64,000 nt of DNA from an uncultured Campylobacter sp. (GCA_934728065.1 CAKVDW010000003.1:1-64000), one strand, 5' to 3'. Positions 18,637-28,558 are shown, numbered from the stretch's first letter. The notes: generated by a model from the sequence alone, not told the origin. Translations and numbers: made by a program.

Positions 18637-21420
18637 ATGAATAGACGAGATTTCATCAAAAATACTGCTATTGCAAGTGCTGCAAGTGTAGCTGGTATGA
18701 GTGTGCCTAGTTTTGCGGCAAATCCGCAAGAGCAGTGGCGTTGGGATAAAGCAGCTTGTCGTTTTTGTGGAACAGGCTGTGGAATTATGGTGGCGACTAA
18801 GGATAATAAAATAGTTGCTGTAAAAGGCGACCCAGCTGCGCCTGTAAACCGTGGGCTTAACTGCATCAAGGGTTATTTTAATGCAAAGATTATGTATGGT
18901 GAGGACCGCCTCGTAACTCCCCTACTTCGTGTAAATAGTAAGGGTGAGTTCGATAAAAAAGGTAAATTTCAACAAGTTTCTTGGCAAAGAGCCTTTGATG
19001 AAATGGAAAAGCAGTTCAAAAAAGCTTACAATGAGCTTGGCGTAACAGGCGTTGCTGTTTTTGGTAGCGGACAATACACCATTCAAGAAGGTTATGCAGC
19101 AGCAAAGCTAATGAAAGCTGGTTTTCGTTCAAACAACATAGACCCAAATGCTAGACACTGTATGGCTAGTGCTGTTGTTGCTTTTATGCAAACCTTTGGC
19201 ATAGATGAGCCAGCAGGCTGTTATGATGATATAGAACTTACTGACACTGTGATTACTTGGGGCGCAAATATGGCTGAAATGCACCCTGTATTATGGTCTC
19301 GTGTATCTGATAGGAAGCTTAATGACGAAAAAGTGAAGATTGTAAATTTAAGCACCTATTCAAACAGAACCTCAAATATAGCTGATATTGAAATCATATT
19401 CAAGCCAAGCACGGATTTAGCCATTTTAAACTATATAGCAAGGGAAATTGTTTATAACCGTCCTGAATCTATGGATAAAAAATTTATAGAAAATCACTGT
19501 GGATTTGCCACAGGCTTTGTGGATATAGGTTATGGTATGCGTGCAAATCCAAATCACCCTAAATTCAAAGAAAGCGAAAAAGACACAGTAAGCAAACAAG
19601 TTAAAATCACCCTTGATGAAGAAGAAGCAACTGCTTTATCTTATCTTGGCTATAAGGCTGGCGACACGCTTGAAATGAAACATTCAGCTCAAGCTGCTGC
19701 TCATTGGGCTATCAGTTTTGAAGACTTTAAAAAGGCTCTTGAACCTTATACTTTAGACTATGTTGCACAAGTTTCAAAGGGTGATGATAATGAAAGCCTT
19801 GAAGATTATAAAGCAAAACTTCAACAACTTGCAAACCTTTATATAGAAAAAAATCGCAAAGTTGTGAGTTTTTGGACTATGGGCTTTAACCAACACACTC
19901 GTGGAACTTGGGTAAATGAACAAGCTTATATGGTGCATTTATTGCTTGGCAAACAGTCTCAACCGGGCAATGGAGCCTTTTCTCTTACAGGGCAACCAAG
20001 TGCTTGTGGCACAGCAAGAGAAGTTGGAACTTTTGCTCACCGCTTACCTGCTGATATGGTTGTGGGCAATCCAAAACACAGAGAAATCAGTGAAAAAATT
20101 TGGAAAGTTCCGCCCAAAACACTCAATGGTGTTATCGGCTCGCCTTATGTGAAAATAATGCGTGATTTAGAAGATGGTAACATTAAATTTGCGTGGGTTC
20201 ATGTGAATAATCCTTGGCATAACACAGCAAATGCTAACCACTGGATAGCCGCAGCAAGAGAAATGGATAATTTCATCGTAGTAAGCGATGCGTATCCGGG
20301 AATTTCAGCTAAGGTTGGAGATTTAATCTTGCCAACAGCGATGATTTATGAAAAATGGGGCGCTTATGGTAATGCAGAAAGAAGAACCCAACACTGGAAA
20401 CAACAAGTTCTGCCCATAGGACAAGCAATGAGTGATACTTGGCAAATTCTTGAATTCTCAAAACGATTTAAGCTTAAAGAAGTTTGGGGAGAAAAAAAGG
20501 TCAATGATAAGGTAACATTGCCAAGCGTTTTAGAAGAGGCTAAAAAAATGGGTTATAGCGAAGAAGATACGCTTTTTGATGTCCTTTTTGCCAACAAAGC
20601 TGCAAAAGCATTTGGCGTAAATGACCCTGTTATTAAGGATTTTGATAATAGCGAAGTCTTTGGTGATGCTCGAAAAGTTGTTGGCTCTGATGGACAAGAA
20701 TTTAAAGGCTATGGCTTTTTTGTTCAAAAATATCTTTTTGAAGAATACAGACAATTTGGCAATGGACACGGACATGATTTAGCTGAATTTGACACCTATC
20801 ACAGAGTGCGTGGGCTTCGTTGGCCTGTTGTTAATGGCAAAGAAACACAGTGGCGTTTTAATACAAAATACGATTATTACGCTAAAAAAGCTGCTCCAAA
20901 TTCAGATTATGCCTTTTATGGAAATCAAGGTGCTTTAAACAAAGGCGACCTCGCTGGTGCTTTCCCTGCAGTTGAAGGAAAAGAGCCTGAAAAAGAATCA
21001 TTTAAAAACAAGGCTAAAATTTTCTTTAGACCGTTTATGAAAGCTCCTGAAAGACCAAGCAATGAATATCCGTTTTGGCTTTGCACAGGTCGCGTTTTGG
21101 AGCATTGGCATAGTGGAACGATGACAATGCGTGTGCCTGAGCTTTACAGAGCTGTCCCTGAAGCACTTTGTTATATGCACGAACAAGACTGTGCTAAAAT
21201 GGGCTTAAATCAAGGTGATTTGATTTGGATAGAATCAAGACGCGGTAAAATTAAGGTCAAAGTTGATATGCGTGGTAGAAATAAACCGCCTGTTGGGCTT
21301 ATTTATGTGCCTTGGTTTGATGAAAATGTGTTTATCAACAAAGTTACACTTGATGCTACTTGTCCGCTTTCTGGCGAAACTGACTTTAAAAAATGTGCAG
21401 TAAAGGTTACAAAGGCGTAA
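18637..21420 (+). CDS. napA: Periplasmic nitrate reductase catalytic subunit NapA
   Basis: This 927-aa molybdoenzyme reduces nitrate to nitrite in the periplasm. The Tat signal [19 protein letters not shown] is followed by a [4Fe-4S] motif CRFCGTGC...GLNCIKGYF at about residues 46-80. The molybdenum-ligand cysteine is in [10 protein letters not shown], about residue 175. The C-terminal molybdopterin dinucleotide-binding domain carries [15 protein letters not shown]. Length agrees with epsilonproteobacterial NapA, which is longer than the E. coli enzyme. A good AAGGAG ribosome site precedes the ATG. It is the first gene of napAGHBLD. Confidence 0.98.
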   Translation: MNRRDFIKNTAIASAASVAGMSVPSFAANPQEQWRWDKAACRFCGTGCGIMVATKDNKIVAVKGDPAAPVNRGLNCIKGYFNAKIMYGEDRLVTPLLRVNSKGEFDKKGKFQQVSWQRAFDEMEKQFKKAYNELGVTGVAVFGSGQYTIQEGYAAAKLMKAGFRSNNIDPNARHCMASAVVAFMQTFGIDEPAGCYDDIELTDTVITWGANMAEMHPVLWSRVSDRKLNDEKVKIVNLSTYSNRTSNIADIEIIFKPSTDLAILNYIAREIVYNRPESMDKKFIENHCGFATGFVDIGYGMRANPNHPKFKESEKDTVSKQVKITLDEEEATALSYLGYKAGDTLEMKHSAQAAAHWAISFEDFKKALEPYTLDYVAQVSKGDDNESLEDYKAKLQQLANLYIEKNRKVVSFWTMGFNQHTRGTWVNEQAYMVHLLLGKQSQPGNGAFSLTGQPSACGTAREVGTFAHRLPADMVVGNPKHREISEKIWKVPPKTLNGVIGSPYVKIMRDLEDGNIKFAWVHVNNPWHNTANANHWIAAAREMDNFIVVSDAYPGISAKVGDLILPTAMIYEKWGAYGNAERRTQHWKQQVLPIGQAMSDTWQILEFSKRFKLKEVWGEKKVNDKVTLPSVLEEAKKMGYSEEDTLFDVLFANKAAKAFGVNDPVIKDFDNSEVFGDARKVVGSDGQEFKGYGFFVQKYLFEEYRQFGNGHGHDLAEFDTYHRVRGLRWPVVNGKETQWRFNTKYDYYAKKAAPNSDYAFYGNQGALNKGDLAGAFPAVEGKEPEKESFKNKAKIFFRPFMKAPERPSNEYPFWLCTGRVLEHWHSGTMTMRVPELYRAVPEALCYMHEQDCAKMGLNQGDLIWIESRRGKIKVKVDMRGRNKPPVGLIYVPWFDENVFINKVTLDATCPLSGETDFKKCAVKVTKA

Positions 21421-21421
21421 A

Positions 21422-22171
21422 ATGTCCGATAGACGAGAATTTTTTGCTTCATCACTCAAAATGCTTTGTCTTTGTGCTGGGGGTGGCTTTTTGGCTGCCC
21501 TTGCCGTGCAACGAAAGGATAAATATTACTTAAGACCGCCTGGAGCTGAAGATGAAGAGCGGTTTTTAAGTCTTTGCATTCGTTGTGGGTTATGCGTAGA
21601 TGCCTGTCCTTACGATACCTTAAAACTTGCTAGTTTGACGGATTTGGCACAAAATGGCACACCATTTTTTGAAGCAAGAGAAATTCCTTGTTATCTTTGT
21701 GATGATATACCCTGTATAAAAGAATGCCCTACTAATGCTTTGGATAATAAATACCTCAAAAAAGAAAAGGGTATTTTTGAGGTTAAAATAGGCACGGCTG
21801 TGGTTGATACTGCAAATTGCATTGCTTATTGGGGCTTGCGTTGTGAGGCTTGTTATAGAGCCTGTCCTTTAATAGACAAGGCTTTAAAGGTAGAAACAAA
21901 GCACAATGAACGCACAGGAAAACACGCTTTAATAATCCCTGTTGTGGATAATGACTATTGCGTGGGTTGTGGAAAGTGTGAAAGAGCCTGCGTTACCGAA
22001 AAGGCTGCTATTACCATCTTGCCACAAAAATTTGTTTTGGGTGAAGGTGGTAGCAATTATGTTCGTGGTTGGGATTCAAGGGGCGAGGAGCGACTTAAAA
22101 ATGCACCAACTAAGGATTTGCCTAAGCAAAATAAAGGTGCTTTGGATTATCTTAATAGTGGGGATTTATAA
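21422..22171 (+). CDS. napG: Ferredoxin-type quinol-electron transfer protein NapG
   Basis: This 249-aa iron-sulfur protein has a twin-arginine-like start (SDRREFFASSLKMLC). Four cysteine clusters follow: CIRCGLCVDACP near residue 55, CYLCDDIPCIKECP near 93, CEACYRACP near 142 and CVGCGKCERAC near 180, consistent with four [4Fe-4S] centres. With membrane NapH it forms the quinol dehydrogenase that feeds NapB/NapA in bacteria lacking NapC. No napC is present here, which fits. It starts 1 nt after the napA stop, and its stop overlaps the napH start as TAATG. Confidence 0.95.
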   Translation: MSDRREFFASSLKMLCLCAGGGFLAALAVQRKDKYYLRPPGAEDEERFLSLCIRCGLCVDACPYDTLKLASLTDLAQNGTPFFEAREIPCYLCDDIPCIKECPTNALDNKYLKKEKGIFEVKIGTAVVDTANCIAYWGLRCEACYRACPLIDKALKVETKHNERTGKHALIIPVVDNDYCVGCGKCERACVTEKAAITILPQKFVLGEGGSNYVRGWDSRGEERLKNAPTKDLPKQNKGALDYLNSGDL

Positions 22172-22992
22172 TGAAAATTTTAACTCAAATTTCAACGCTT
22201 AAATATCTCATCTTAAGACGAATAGTCCAAGTTGGCACACTTCTTTGCTTTGCCTTTGCAGCTAAATTTATCGTGCAGGGCAATCTTAGTTCATCTTTGT
22301 GGTTTAGCCTAGTTCCTTTAAGCGACCCTTACGCTGTTTTACAACTTCTTGTTGCTGGACTTGGCGTAAGTTTTGGGGCTATAAGTGGTTCTGTTTTAGT
22401 GGGTGCGTTAATTGCTCTTTTATTTTACGCTTTATTTGCTGGCAGAGCCTTTTGTGCTTGGGTTTGCCCTGTAAATATCATCACAGATTTTGCCGCTTTT
22501 ATTAGAAGAAGGCTTGATTATCACACAAGCAAAATCAACCTGAGCAAAAATACTCGCTATTATATCCTTGCTTTAAGTCTTTTGCTTTCTTTCATCTTGG
22601 CTACACCAGCCTTTGAAAGCATATCTTATATAGGTATCATTCAAAGAGGGGTCATTTTTGGCACGATTTCGTGGATAATGGTAGCTTTCATCATCTTTGT
22701 TGTGGATACATTTTTAAGCCCTAAGGCTGTTTGCTCTCATCTTTGTCCTTTGGGGGCATTTTATTCGCTCATTGGTCGTTTTGCTTTTTTAAAAATCAAA
22801 TACGACTTCAACAAGTGCAGTAAATGCTTGCAATGTCTTAATATCTGCCCTGAAAAGCAGGTTTTATCAATGATTACTAAGGAAAGTGGAGTTGTTAAAT
22901 CAGGTGAATGTATCCGCTGTGGGCGTTGCATTGAGGTTTGCAATGATAACGCTTTAACTTTTAATATCTTTAATTTAAGGAGAAAACAATGA
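22171..22992 (+). CDS. napH: Membrane quinol dehydrogenase component NapH
   Basis: This 273-aa integral membrane protein has four hydrophobic spans. It contains the twin CxxxCP motifs typical of NapH (FCAWVCPVN near residue 92 and VCSHLCPLGAF near 190). A C-terminal cytoplasmic ferredoxin part has CSKCLQCLNICPEK and CIRCGRCIEVC. It takes electrons from menaquinol and passes them to NapG. Overlaps napG (TAATG) and napB (ATGA) indicate translational coupling. Confidence 0.95.
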   Translation: MKILTQISTLKYLILRRIVQVGTLLCFAFAAKFIVQGNLSSSLWFSLVPLSDPYAVLQLLVAGLGVSFGAISGSVLVGALIALLFYALFAGRAFCAWVCPVNIITDFAAFIRRRLDYHTSKINLSKNTRYYILALSLLLSFILATPAFESISYIGIIQRGVIFGTISWIMVAFIIFVVDTFLSPKAVCSHLCPLGAFYSLIGRFAFLKIKYDFNKCSKCLQCLNICPEKQVLSMITKESGVVKSGECIRCGRCIEVCNDNALTFNIFNLRRKQ

Positions 22993-23525
22993 AAAGGAAT
23001 CTTTTCTTAACACTAACTCTTGCGTTGAGTCTTTCTTTCATCGCTTGCGATAAAAAAACAAAAGGAGATTCGCTAAGCGATAGTGAAATAGGACTTAGAA
23101 AAACTAGCGTTGAAAATGAAAATTCAGTAGCCTTGCTTGGCGATATCAATTTCAGTTCAACCCAACCTGGCGAATCTGTCGTCTTTGACCGCTCTTTTGA
23201 GAATGCACCGCCACTCATACCGCACGATATTGAGGCTATGATTCCCATTACTAAAGACAATAATATGTGTTTGAGTTGCCACATTAAAGAAATGGCTGCT
23301 GATATGGGAACAAAACCAGCTCCAGCAAGCCATTATTTTGGCTTTCAATCAAACAAATCAACAGGTGATGTTGTCAGTAATGAAAGATTTAGTTGCGACC
23401 AATGCCATGTGCCACAAAGTAATGCCAAACCTTTAGTTGGTAACAAATTTGAAGCGGTATTTACAGATGAGTCTCTCAAAAAAAGCTCTGACCTTATGCA
23501 GACCATTCAAGAAGGCGTGAAATAG
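22989..23525 (+). CDS. napB: Periplasmic nitrate reductase cytochrome c subunit NapB
   Basis: This 178-aa protein has an N-terminal export signal ending near LSFIAC, where the cysteine suggests a possible lipoprotein form. There are two haem-binding CxxCH motifs, CLSCH near residue 96 and CDQCH near residue 137. It passes electrons from NapGH to NapA. The ATG overlaps the napH stop. Confidence 0.95.
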   Translation: MKRNLFLTLTLALSLSFIACDKKTKGDSLSDSEIGLRKTSVENENSVALLGDINFSSTQPGESVVFDRSFENAPPLIPHDIEAMIPITKDNNMCLSCHIKEMAADMGTKPAPASHYFGFQSNKSTGDVVSNERFSCDQCHVPQSNAKPLVGNKFEAVFTDESLKKSSDLMQTIQEGVK

Positions 23526-24470
23526 ATGAAAAAAAGCTTTTTCGTCTTGATATTAGCATTGTTTTCTTACGCAAATGAGCCTAAGATAAATGCTAATATC
23601 ACCGCCTTAAAATACGAGCAAAATGCATTATTCATAGGCACGGATAGCGGTGAAGTTTTAGAGTATGACTTAAAAAGCAAAAAAATTCAAAAGCTTATAA
23701 AACTTCCTGCTGTTCAAAATCATTATGAAAAAGGTCTTGGTGCAAGAATTCATAGTCTTGATGTTTATAAAAACAGCTTTCTTGTGGTAAGTGAGGGAGA
23801 TTTTGGCACTCAAAATTTAAACCTTTGCCCCAAAAACGCCTCTTGCAGCACAGTAAAAGCTCCTTTTACAAATATCAAAAAAGCCTTTTTTATCAATGAA
23901 AACACAGCTCTTTTAGCGCTTTTAAGTGCGGATATAAAGCTTATAAATTTAAAAGAATTTCTTAGCTTAAATTCAAAATCAGCCACAAAAGAGTTCAAAT
24001 TCTCACTTACAAGCTTAAATGATATAACACTTGATGAAACAAGACAAAAGCTTTTAAGCGCAACAGAAAGTGGAGAACTTAAGGTTTTTGACCTACAGTC
24101 TTGGAGGGTTTTGGCAAATTATGATAAAATCCACAAAGATTTTTTGTATCAAATTGACTTTAAAAATGGCGTCATAGTTTCTTGCGGAAATGATAAAAAA
24201 GTGGGTATAGTAAGAGATAATGAGCAAAAATTTATACCCAACCCAAATGTTATTTACTCTTGCGCCTTAAATACAAATGGGCAAATTGCTGCTTATACTA
24301 TATTTAAACAAGATGGTAAGAATAAAACAGAGCTTATTGACACTAAAAGTCTTAAGAAAATAGCAAGTTTTGAAAATGAAAATTTTTCACCTGAATTTAT
24401 CATCTTTCTTAACGAAAAAGAATTTTTGCTCTCTAATTATGAGGGCATTTTACTGAGGAGTTTAAAATGA
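23526..24470 (+). CDS. napL: Nap operon accessory protein NapL
   Basis: This 314-aa periplasmic protein has signal KKSFFVLILALFSYA and a body of repeated beta-strand units (ALFIGTDSGEVLEYDL, LLSATESGELKVFDL, VSCGNDKKVGIV) that look like WD40/YVTN propeller blades. NapL is found only in nap clusters of epsilonproteobacteria and its exact role is uncertain; deletion is reported to have mild effects on nitrate reduction. It starts immediately after napB and overlaps napD by 4 bp. Confidence 0.88.
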   Translation: MKKSFFVLILALFSYANEPKINANITALKYEQNALFIGTDSGEVLEYDLKSKKIQKLIKLPAVQNHYEKGLGARIHSLDVYKNSFLVVSEGDFGTQNLNLCPKNASCSTVKAPFTNIKKAFFINENTALLALLSADIKLINLKEFLSLNSKSATKEFKFSLTSLNDITLDETRQKLLSATESGELKVFDLQSWRVLANYDKIHKDFLYQIDFKNGVIVSCGNDKKVGIVRDNEQKFIPNPNVIYSCALNTNGQIAAYTIFKQDGKNKTELIDTKSLKKIASFENENFSPEFIIFLNEKEFLLSNYEGILLRSLK

Positions 24471-24796
24471 ATATATCTAGCGTTTTAATTGTGGCAAAAA
24501 AAGAACACCAAGAGATTTTACTACAAGACATAGCCAAAGTGCAATGTTGTTCTGTGGAGCTTGTTGAGGATGAAAAAATTATTGTTTTGATTGAAAGCGA
24601 AAATTTAAATGATGAGCTAAAAGCCTATAAAACACTTGAAAACCTAAAAAATGTCGGTGCTATAAGTATGGTATTTTCATATCAAGACCTAGATGATGAT
24701 ATAAAAAGTATCAAAAATGAAGTGCCAAAAAGCTTGCAAGATGATGTAAAGGCTGAGGATATAAGATACCACGGCAATATTTTTGAAAAATATTGA
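24467..24796 (+). CDS. napD: NapA maturation chaperone NapD
   Basis: This 109-aa cytoplasmic protein starts NISSVLIVAKKEHQEILLQDI and has the ferredoxin-like fold pattern of NapD, which binds the Tat signal of NapA and delays export until the molybdenum cofactor is inserted. Its ATG overlaps napL. The operon ends here without a clear hairpin, 31 bp before the convergent ankyrin gene. Confidence 0.93.
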   Translation: MNISSVLIVAKKEHQEILLQDIAKVQCCSVELVEDEKIIVLIESENLNDELKAYKTLENLKNVGAISMVFSYQDLDDDIKSIKNEVPKSLQDDVKAEDIRYHGNIFEKY

Positions 24797-24827
24797 CAGT
24801 TAAAATAACCTTTGTATTTTTCAATTT

Positions 24828-25319
24828 CTAAAGCCTTTGAATTCTTTTGTCTTTAATAAGGCTAAATTTAAGAAACAATCTTTGCCAAAAGTGAAGCTTT
24901 TGAGTGTTATATCTTAAAAGCAAGCTTAAAATTTCCTTTCTACGAAACATTATAGCCGTATTTATAGGACTTAAAGCCCCACCTTGCCCCTCAAAGCCAT
25001 TTGGATTTGCCCCATTTTCAAGCAAAATCTTTGCCACCTCCTCATAACCCTTAAAGCAAACTCCAGCAAGTGGCGTGTGTCCTTTATCATTTACCTTATC
25101 AACATTTGCACCAAATTCAAGCAACAATTTCACACATTCAATGCTGTTGTGATAGCTTGCAAGCATTAAAAGTGTGTCGCCCTTGTGATTTGCCAAATTT
25201 ACATTAAGTCCATTTTCTAACATAATTTTTAAAGAATGAACATCATCTTGCCTTGCAAAATCAAAAGAAAATTTAACAAATTCTTGCATTTTTTCATATT
25301 CTTCTTTAGTCAAATTCAT
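24828..25319 (-). CDS. Ankyrin-repeat protein, KatA partner
   Basis: This 163-aa protein has about three ankyrin repeats (GDTLLMLASYHNSIECVKLL, GHTPLAGVCFKGYEEVAKIL, and a third from SPINTAIMFRRKEILSLLL). No signal peptide is visible, so it should be cytoplasmic. The same gene beside katA in C. jejuni (Cj1386) has been linked to haem delivery to catalase. That role is transferred from memory of that work. It follows katA by 40 bp that contain a strong hairpin, so its level may be set by partial termination or RNA processing. Confidence 0.88.
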   Translation of the reverse strand: MNLTKEEYEKMQEFVKFSFDFARQDDVHSLKIMLENGLNVNLANHKGDTLLMLASYHNSIECVKLLLEFGANVDKVNDKGHTPLAGVCFKGYEEVAKILLENGANPNGFEGQGGALSPINTAIMFRRKEILSLLLRYNTQKLHFWQRLFLKFSLIKDKRIQRL

Positions 25320-25335
25320 TGTTTTCCTTTTATTT

Positions 25336-25357
25336 TTAAGGGCAGATTTGCCCTTAA
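25336..25357 (-). terminator. Hairpin between katA and the ankyrin gene
   Basis: Perfect 8-bp stem TTAAGGGC / GCCCTTAA with a 6-nt loop. Read with katA (minus strand) it is followed by AAAAATAAAAGG rather than a T run, so it is more likely an RNA-stabilising or attenuating stem than a simple terminator. In plus orientation it is followed by TTTATTTT. Confidence 0.55.
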
Positions 25358-25359
25358 GT

Positions 25360-26808
25360 TTATTTTAGAAGCTGGGCTATTCTTGCTGCATAGTTGCTAT
25401 CAGCCTTATTAAAATGCTCTAATTGTAACTTAATGATTTTTTCGTTTATACCTTTCATTGTCCCAGCAATAGTTTGACAAAGCCTCTCTTTTTCATCGCT
25501 GCTCATCAAACGATATAAATCTCCAGCTTGTGTATAATAATCATCATCGTCCTCTCTATAATCAAACTGCCCTATTCTTGTTTCGTTTTCAAAGCCAAGT
25601 GGGTCTAAAAGAGGTTCTTTAAGATTCCAATCATCATTGTAGCCACTCAAAATACTTGGTTGATAGTTTCTAGTGTCTGCATACTCGCCATTTGTCATAT
25701 AACCATCTCGAACAGTTGAATTTAACTTTGCATTTTTTGGCGAATTTACAGGAATTTGATGGTGATTGATGCCTAGTCGGTAGCGTTGTGTATCCCCATA
25801 AGCAAAGAGTCTGCCTTGAAGCAATCTATCTGGACTATACCCAATGCCTGGCACCACACTAGCGGGATTAAACGCGGCTTGTTCAACTTCGGCAAAGTAA
25901 TTTTCTGGGTTTTTATTAAGTGTCATAATACCAATCTCAATAAGTGGATAATCCTTATGACTCCAAATTTTAGTTACATCAAATGGGTGAAAACGGTAAG
26001 TTTTGGCATCAGATTCTGGCATTACCTGTATAGAAACTTTCCAGCTTGGATATTCTTTTTTCTCAATCGCATCAAACAAGTCTCGTTGATGAGAATCCAT
26101 ATCTACCGCACGAATCGCTGCCGCCTCTTCATTTGTGAGGTTTTTTGTCCCTTGCATTGTGTGAAAATGAAATTTTACCCAAAATCGCTGATTTTTATCA
26201 TTGATAAGACTAAAAGTATGACTTCCGTAGCCATTCATATTGCGGTAGCTCGCAGGTATGCCTCTATCTCCCATAAGATAGGTGATTTGGTGTAATGCCT
26301 CTGGGGTTTGACACCAAAAATCCCACCACCTTTCAGGGTCTTGGATATGTGTTTTTGAGTCTCGTTTTTGGCTGTGAATAAAATCCGGGAATTTGTAAGG
26401 GTCTCGGATAAAGAAAATAGGTGTATTGTTTCCCACTAAATCCCAATTTCCCTCTATTGTATAAAATTTAACCGCAAAGCCTCGAGGGTCGCGCACCGCA
26501 TCAGCTGAGCCTAGCTCTGGTGCTACTGTTGAAAAACGGACGAATACAGGCGTTTTTGTGCCTTTTTTAAAAACTGCTGCTTTGGAATACTTGCTAATAT
26601 CAGCACTAGCCTCAAATACTCCATAAGCTCCGCTACCTCTAGCGTGGACAACTCGTTCTGGGATTCTTTCCCTGTCAAATGCTGCCAACTTTTCTAAATA
26701 CCAAGTATCTTGCAAGAGTAGTGGTCCTCTAGGTCCCACGCTCATTACATTTTGATTATCGCCAACTTGGCGTCCTGTGGTTGTGGTTAATGACTTGAAA
26801 TTTGCCAT
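25360..26808 (-). CDS. katA: Catalase
   Basis: This 482-aa monofunctional haem catalase breaks down hydrogen peroxide. The distal histidine is in [12 protein letters not shown] near residue 55 and the distal asparagine in [15 protein letters not shown] near residue 128. The proximal haem tyrosine is in [13 protein letters not shown] near residue 338. It is a typical clade-3 length. GGAGACAAAATG gives a good ribosome site. The AT-rich upstream region carries a TATAAT box. PerR/Fur control is known in C. jejuni, but I could not pick out a convincing box by eye. Confidence 0.98.
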   Translation of the reverse strand: MANFKSLTTTTGRQVGDNQNVMSVGPRGPLLLQDTWYLEKLAAFDRERIPERVVHARGSGAYGVFEASADISKYSKAAVFKKGTKTPVFVRFSTVAPELGSADAVRDPRGFAVKFYTIEGNWDLVGNNTPIFFIRDPYKFPDFIHSQKRDSKTHIQDPERWWDFWCQTPEALHQITYLMGDRGIPASYRNMNGYGSHTFSLINDKNQRFWVKFHFHTMQGTKNLTNEEAAAIRAVDMDSHQRDLFDAIEKKEYPSWKVSIQVMPESDAKTYRFHPFDVTKIWSHKDYPLIEIGIMTLNKNPENYFAEVEQAAFNPASVVPGIGYSPDRLLQGRLFAYGDTQRYRLGINHHQIPVNSPKNAKLNSTVRDGYMTNGEYADTRNYQPSILSGYNDDWNLKEPLLDPLGFENETRIGQFDYREDDDDYYTQAGDLYRLMSSDEKERLCQTIAGTMKGINEKIIKLQLEHFNKADSNYAARIAQLLK

Positions 26809-26864
26809 TTTGTCTCCTTTTGGTTAAAAATTTAAGCAGTGAATATATATATTGCTTAAAAAAT

Positions 26865-26870
26865 ATTATA
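26865..26870 (-). promoter_or_regulatory. Probable -10 box of katA
   Basis: Minus-strand TATAAT about 57 bp before the katA ATG, embedded in a strongly AT-rich run (TTTTTATTG upstream, a TATATATA stretch downstream). Confidence 0.5.
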
Positions 26871-26981
26871 CAATAAAAATTATTAATAAATAAATTTTTT
26901 AAATATTTTTTGATTTTCACATATCTTGCAATTTTTTAAATTTTAAAGACAAATTTTTGAAAATTCAAATAAAAACTTTGC

Positions 26982-26987
26982 TATAAT
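26982..26987 (+). promoter_or_regulatory. Probable -10 box of atpE
   Basis: TATAAT preceded by the T-rich phased stretch typical of Campylobacter sigma70 promoters, 80 bp upstream of the atpE ATG. Confidence 0.65.
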
Positions 26988-27066
26988 GTCAAAAGTCAAT
27001 TTGTAAAGCTTTAAGTAGGGATACGCAAGCCGAACTAGCTCAACAAAAAGACGGAAAGGACACTCA

Positions 27067-27384
27067 ATGAAAAAAATTCTTTTACTTACACTTGCCTTAG
27101 CAAGTTTTGCCTTTGCTGAAACAGGCTCTATCGACTCTGATGGCTTGGTTAAAGCATTTTCAGTCCTAGCGGCAGGATTAGGACTTGGTGTAGCTGCACT
27201 TGGTGGAGCTATCGGTATGGGACACACAGCGGCAGCGACTATTGCTGGAACAGCTCGCAACCCAGGTTTGGGCGGAAAGCTGATGACAACAATGTTTATC
27301 GCGCTTGCGATGATAGAAGCACAAGTTATTTACGCGCTTGTTATTGCTCTCATCGCTCTTTATGCAAATCCTTTTGGCGTATAA
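27067..27384 (+). CDS. atpE: ATP synthase F0 subunit c
   Basis: This 105-aa proteolipid of the proton-driven rotor ring begins with a signal-like N-terminus (KKILLLTLALASFAFAETG), as in other epsilonproteobacterial AtpE. Two transmembrane helices are joined by the polar loop RNPGLGGK. The proton-binding glutamate lies in the second helix, in ALAMIEAQVIYALV. The gene stands alone, apart from the main atp operon, as I recall for Campylobacter. AGGACACTCAATG supplies the ribosome site. Confidence 0.97.
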   Translation: MKKILLLTLALASFAFAETGSIDSDGLVKAFSVLAAGLGLGVAALGGAIGMGHTAAATIAGTARNPGLGGKLMTTMFIALAMIEAQVIYALVIALIALYANPFGV

Positions 27385-27405
27385 TTTGCATAAATTTCAA
27401 CTTCT

Positions 27406-27432
27406 CCCCTTTAAATGCAAAATTTAAAGGGG
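27406..27432 (+). terminator. Terminator hairpin after atpE
   Basis: Perfect 11-bp stem CCCCTTTAAAT / ATTTAAAGGGG with a 5-nt loop, 21 bp after the atpE stop and 13 bp before tRNA-Leu, followed by ATTCTTTC. Confidence 0.85.
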
Positions 27433-27445
27433 ATTCTTTCAACTC

Positions 27446-27531
27446 GCGGTTATGGTGGAATTGGTAGACACGCTATCTTGAGGGGGTAGTGCGCTTTGCG
27501 TGTGCGAGTTCAAATCTCGCTAACCGCACCA
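27446..27531 (+). tRNA. tRNA-Leu (GAG anticodon), CCA encoded
   Basis: The 86-nt sequence starts GCGGTTA and pairs with TAACCGC before an encoded ACCA end. The D-loop contains GGTAGA, the anticodon loop TTGAGGG gives GAG, the variable arm is long as in class II tRNAs, and the T-arm has GTTCAAAT. The last 22 nt overlap, in antisense, the 3' end of the convergent SixA-like gene. Confidence 0.95.
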
Positions 27532-28025
27532 TCTTTAAGTTTTTTGATACACTCAAAAAAGACAAGTTTTCCGCTATGCGCCTTTATATCCGCAAAGCTT
27601 TCAACCTCAAATTCAAGTGCAAAAACCGAAGAAGTAGGAAAAGAGCTAAGATAAATCGTGCTTAAAAGTTCGCATAACTCTCTTAAGGCTGGATTGTGTC
27701 CTATTATACAAAGCTCGTTATATTTGTCATCACACCGTTTTATGTATTCAAAAAGCTTGTTTTCATCAGCTTCATAAAGCTTTTTTTCAAAAACAATCTT
27801 TTTTTCATCAAAGCTAAAAGCCTTAGCCAAAAGCCTTGCCGTTCTTGCCGTCCTAAGAGCTGCAGAAGATACAAAGGCATCGGGTTTAATTTTACGGTTT
27901 TTAAGCCTTATTGACATCTCTTTAATGTCATCTTCGCCTCTTTTACACAAATCTCGTCCAAAATCTCCATTTGGATTATCTCTTTGAGCCTTTGCGTGTC
28001 GGATAATGTAGAGTTTTTTCATCAT
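27510..28025 (-). CDS. SixA-like phosphohistidine phosphatase
   Basis: This histidine-phosphatase superfamily protein (about 171 aa) starts MMKKLYIIRHAKAQRD, with the RHG-type motif RHA at residue 10 and a second histidine in CIIGHNPALRELC near residue 100. I placed the start at 28025, where ATG overlaps the rhomboid stop and AAGGAATTT precedes it; a longer frame to 28094 would run into the rhomboid gene. The last residues GAVSEI are read from the complement of the tRNA-Leu 3' end, so the natural C-terminus may have been replaced at this junction. SixA-type enzymes remove phosphate from histidine-phosphorylated proteins. The target here is unknown. Confidence 0.85.
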   Translation of the reverse strand: MMKKLYIIRHAKAQRDNPNGDFGRDLCKRGEDDIKEMSIRLKNRKIKPDAFVSSAALRTARTARLLAKAFSFDEKKIVFEKKLYEADENKLFEYIKRCDDKYNELCIIGHNPALRELCELLSTIYLSSFPTSSVFALEFEVESFADIKAHSGKLVFFECIKKLKDGAVSEI

Positions 28026-28558
28026 AAATTCCTTAAAATTTGTATTTTTGCTAGAGCATAACCACATATAAAACCAAAAATATGAGCATACCAAGCAATA
28101 TTTATTCCCATAAATATCGGCACAAAACTCATTAACAAAATAGCTACAATGAGTCCTTTCGTGCTAGATTTATCAGTATAAGCATAATAACCCATTAAAA
28201 CACATATCGCTCCGCTTGCACCAACAACATTAATAAACCGTTCAGCATAAAGTGTGTCAAAATACACATACACCGCACTTAAAAACGAACAAGCTATACC
28301 GCCGATAAAATAAAGTAAAGCAAAACGCAAAGAGCCAAGATACCGCTCTAAAATACTGCCAAACTGATATAAAACTATCATATTTAAAGCCAAATGCGTA
28401 AAACCGCCGTGCATAAACATAGTGGTTATGATTTGCCACCAAAAGCCCTCACTAAAACAAAGGATATTTAAACCAAAAAACGCATCAAAATCACTTGAAG
28501 CATCAAAAGAAAACAAAAACACAAGAACATTAACAGCAATAATAAAGCCACAAACCAA
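28022..28558 (-). CDS. Rhomboid-family intramembrane serine protease
   Basis: The protein is about 178 aa with six hydrophobic segments. The catalytic serine is in VVGASGAICVLMGYY near residue 100, the catalytic histidine in AWYAHIFGFICGYALA near residue 160, and HGGFTHLALNMIVLYQFG near residue 52 is the conserved first-helix motif. The start is uncertain: the first usable codon is a TTG with no good ribosome site, and the upstream frame IFQRQNL continues to a stop without an ATG. The 5' end borders mobile-element debris, so a few N-terminal residues or the natural start may have been lost. Confidence 0.85.
   Translation of the reverse strand: MVCGFIIAVNVLVFLFSFDASSDFDAFFGLNILCFSEGFWWQIITTMFMHGGFTHLALNMIVLYQFGSILERYLGSLRFALLYFIGGIACSFLSAVYVYFDTLYAERFINVVGASGAICVLMGYYAYTDKSSTKGLIVAILLMSFVPIFMGINIAWYAHIFGFICGYALAKIQILRNL

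Noticed and set aside
25786..26295. 169-codon plus-strand frame within katA
   Set aside because: It is antisense to conserved catalase sequence with no start signals. A shadow frame.
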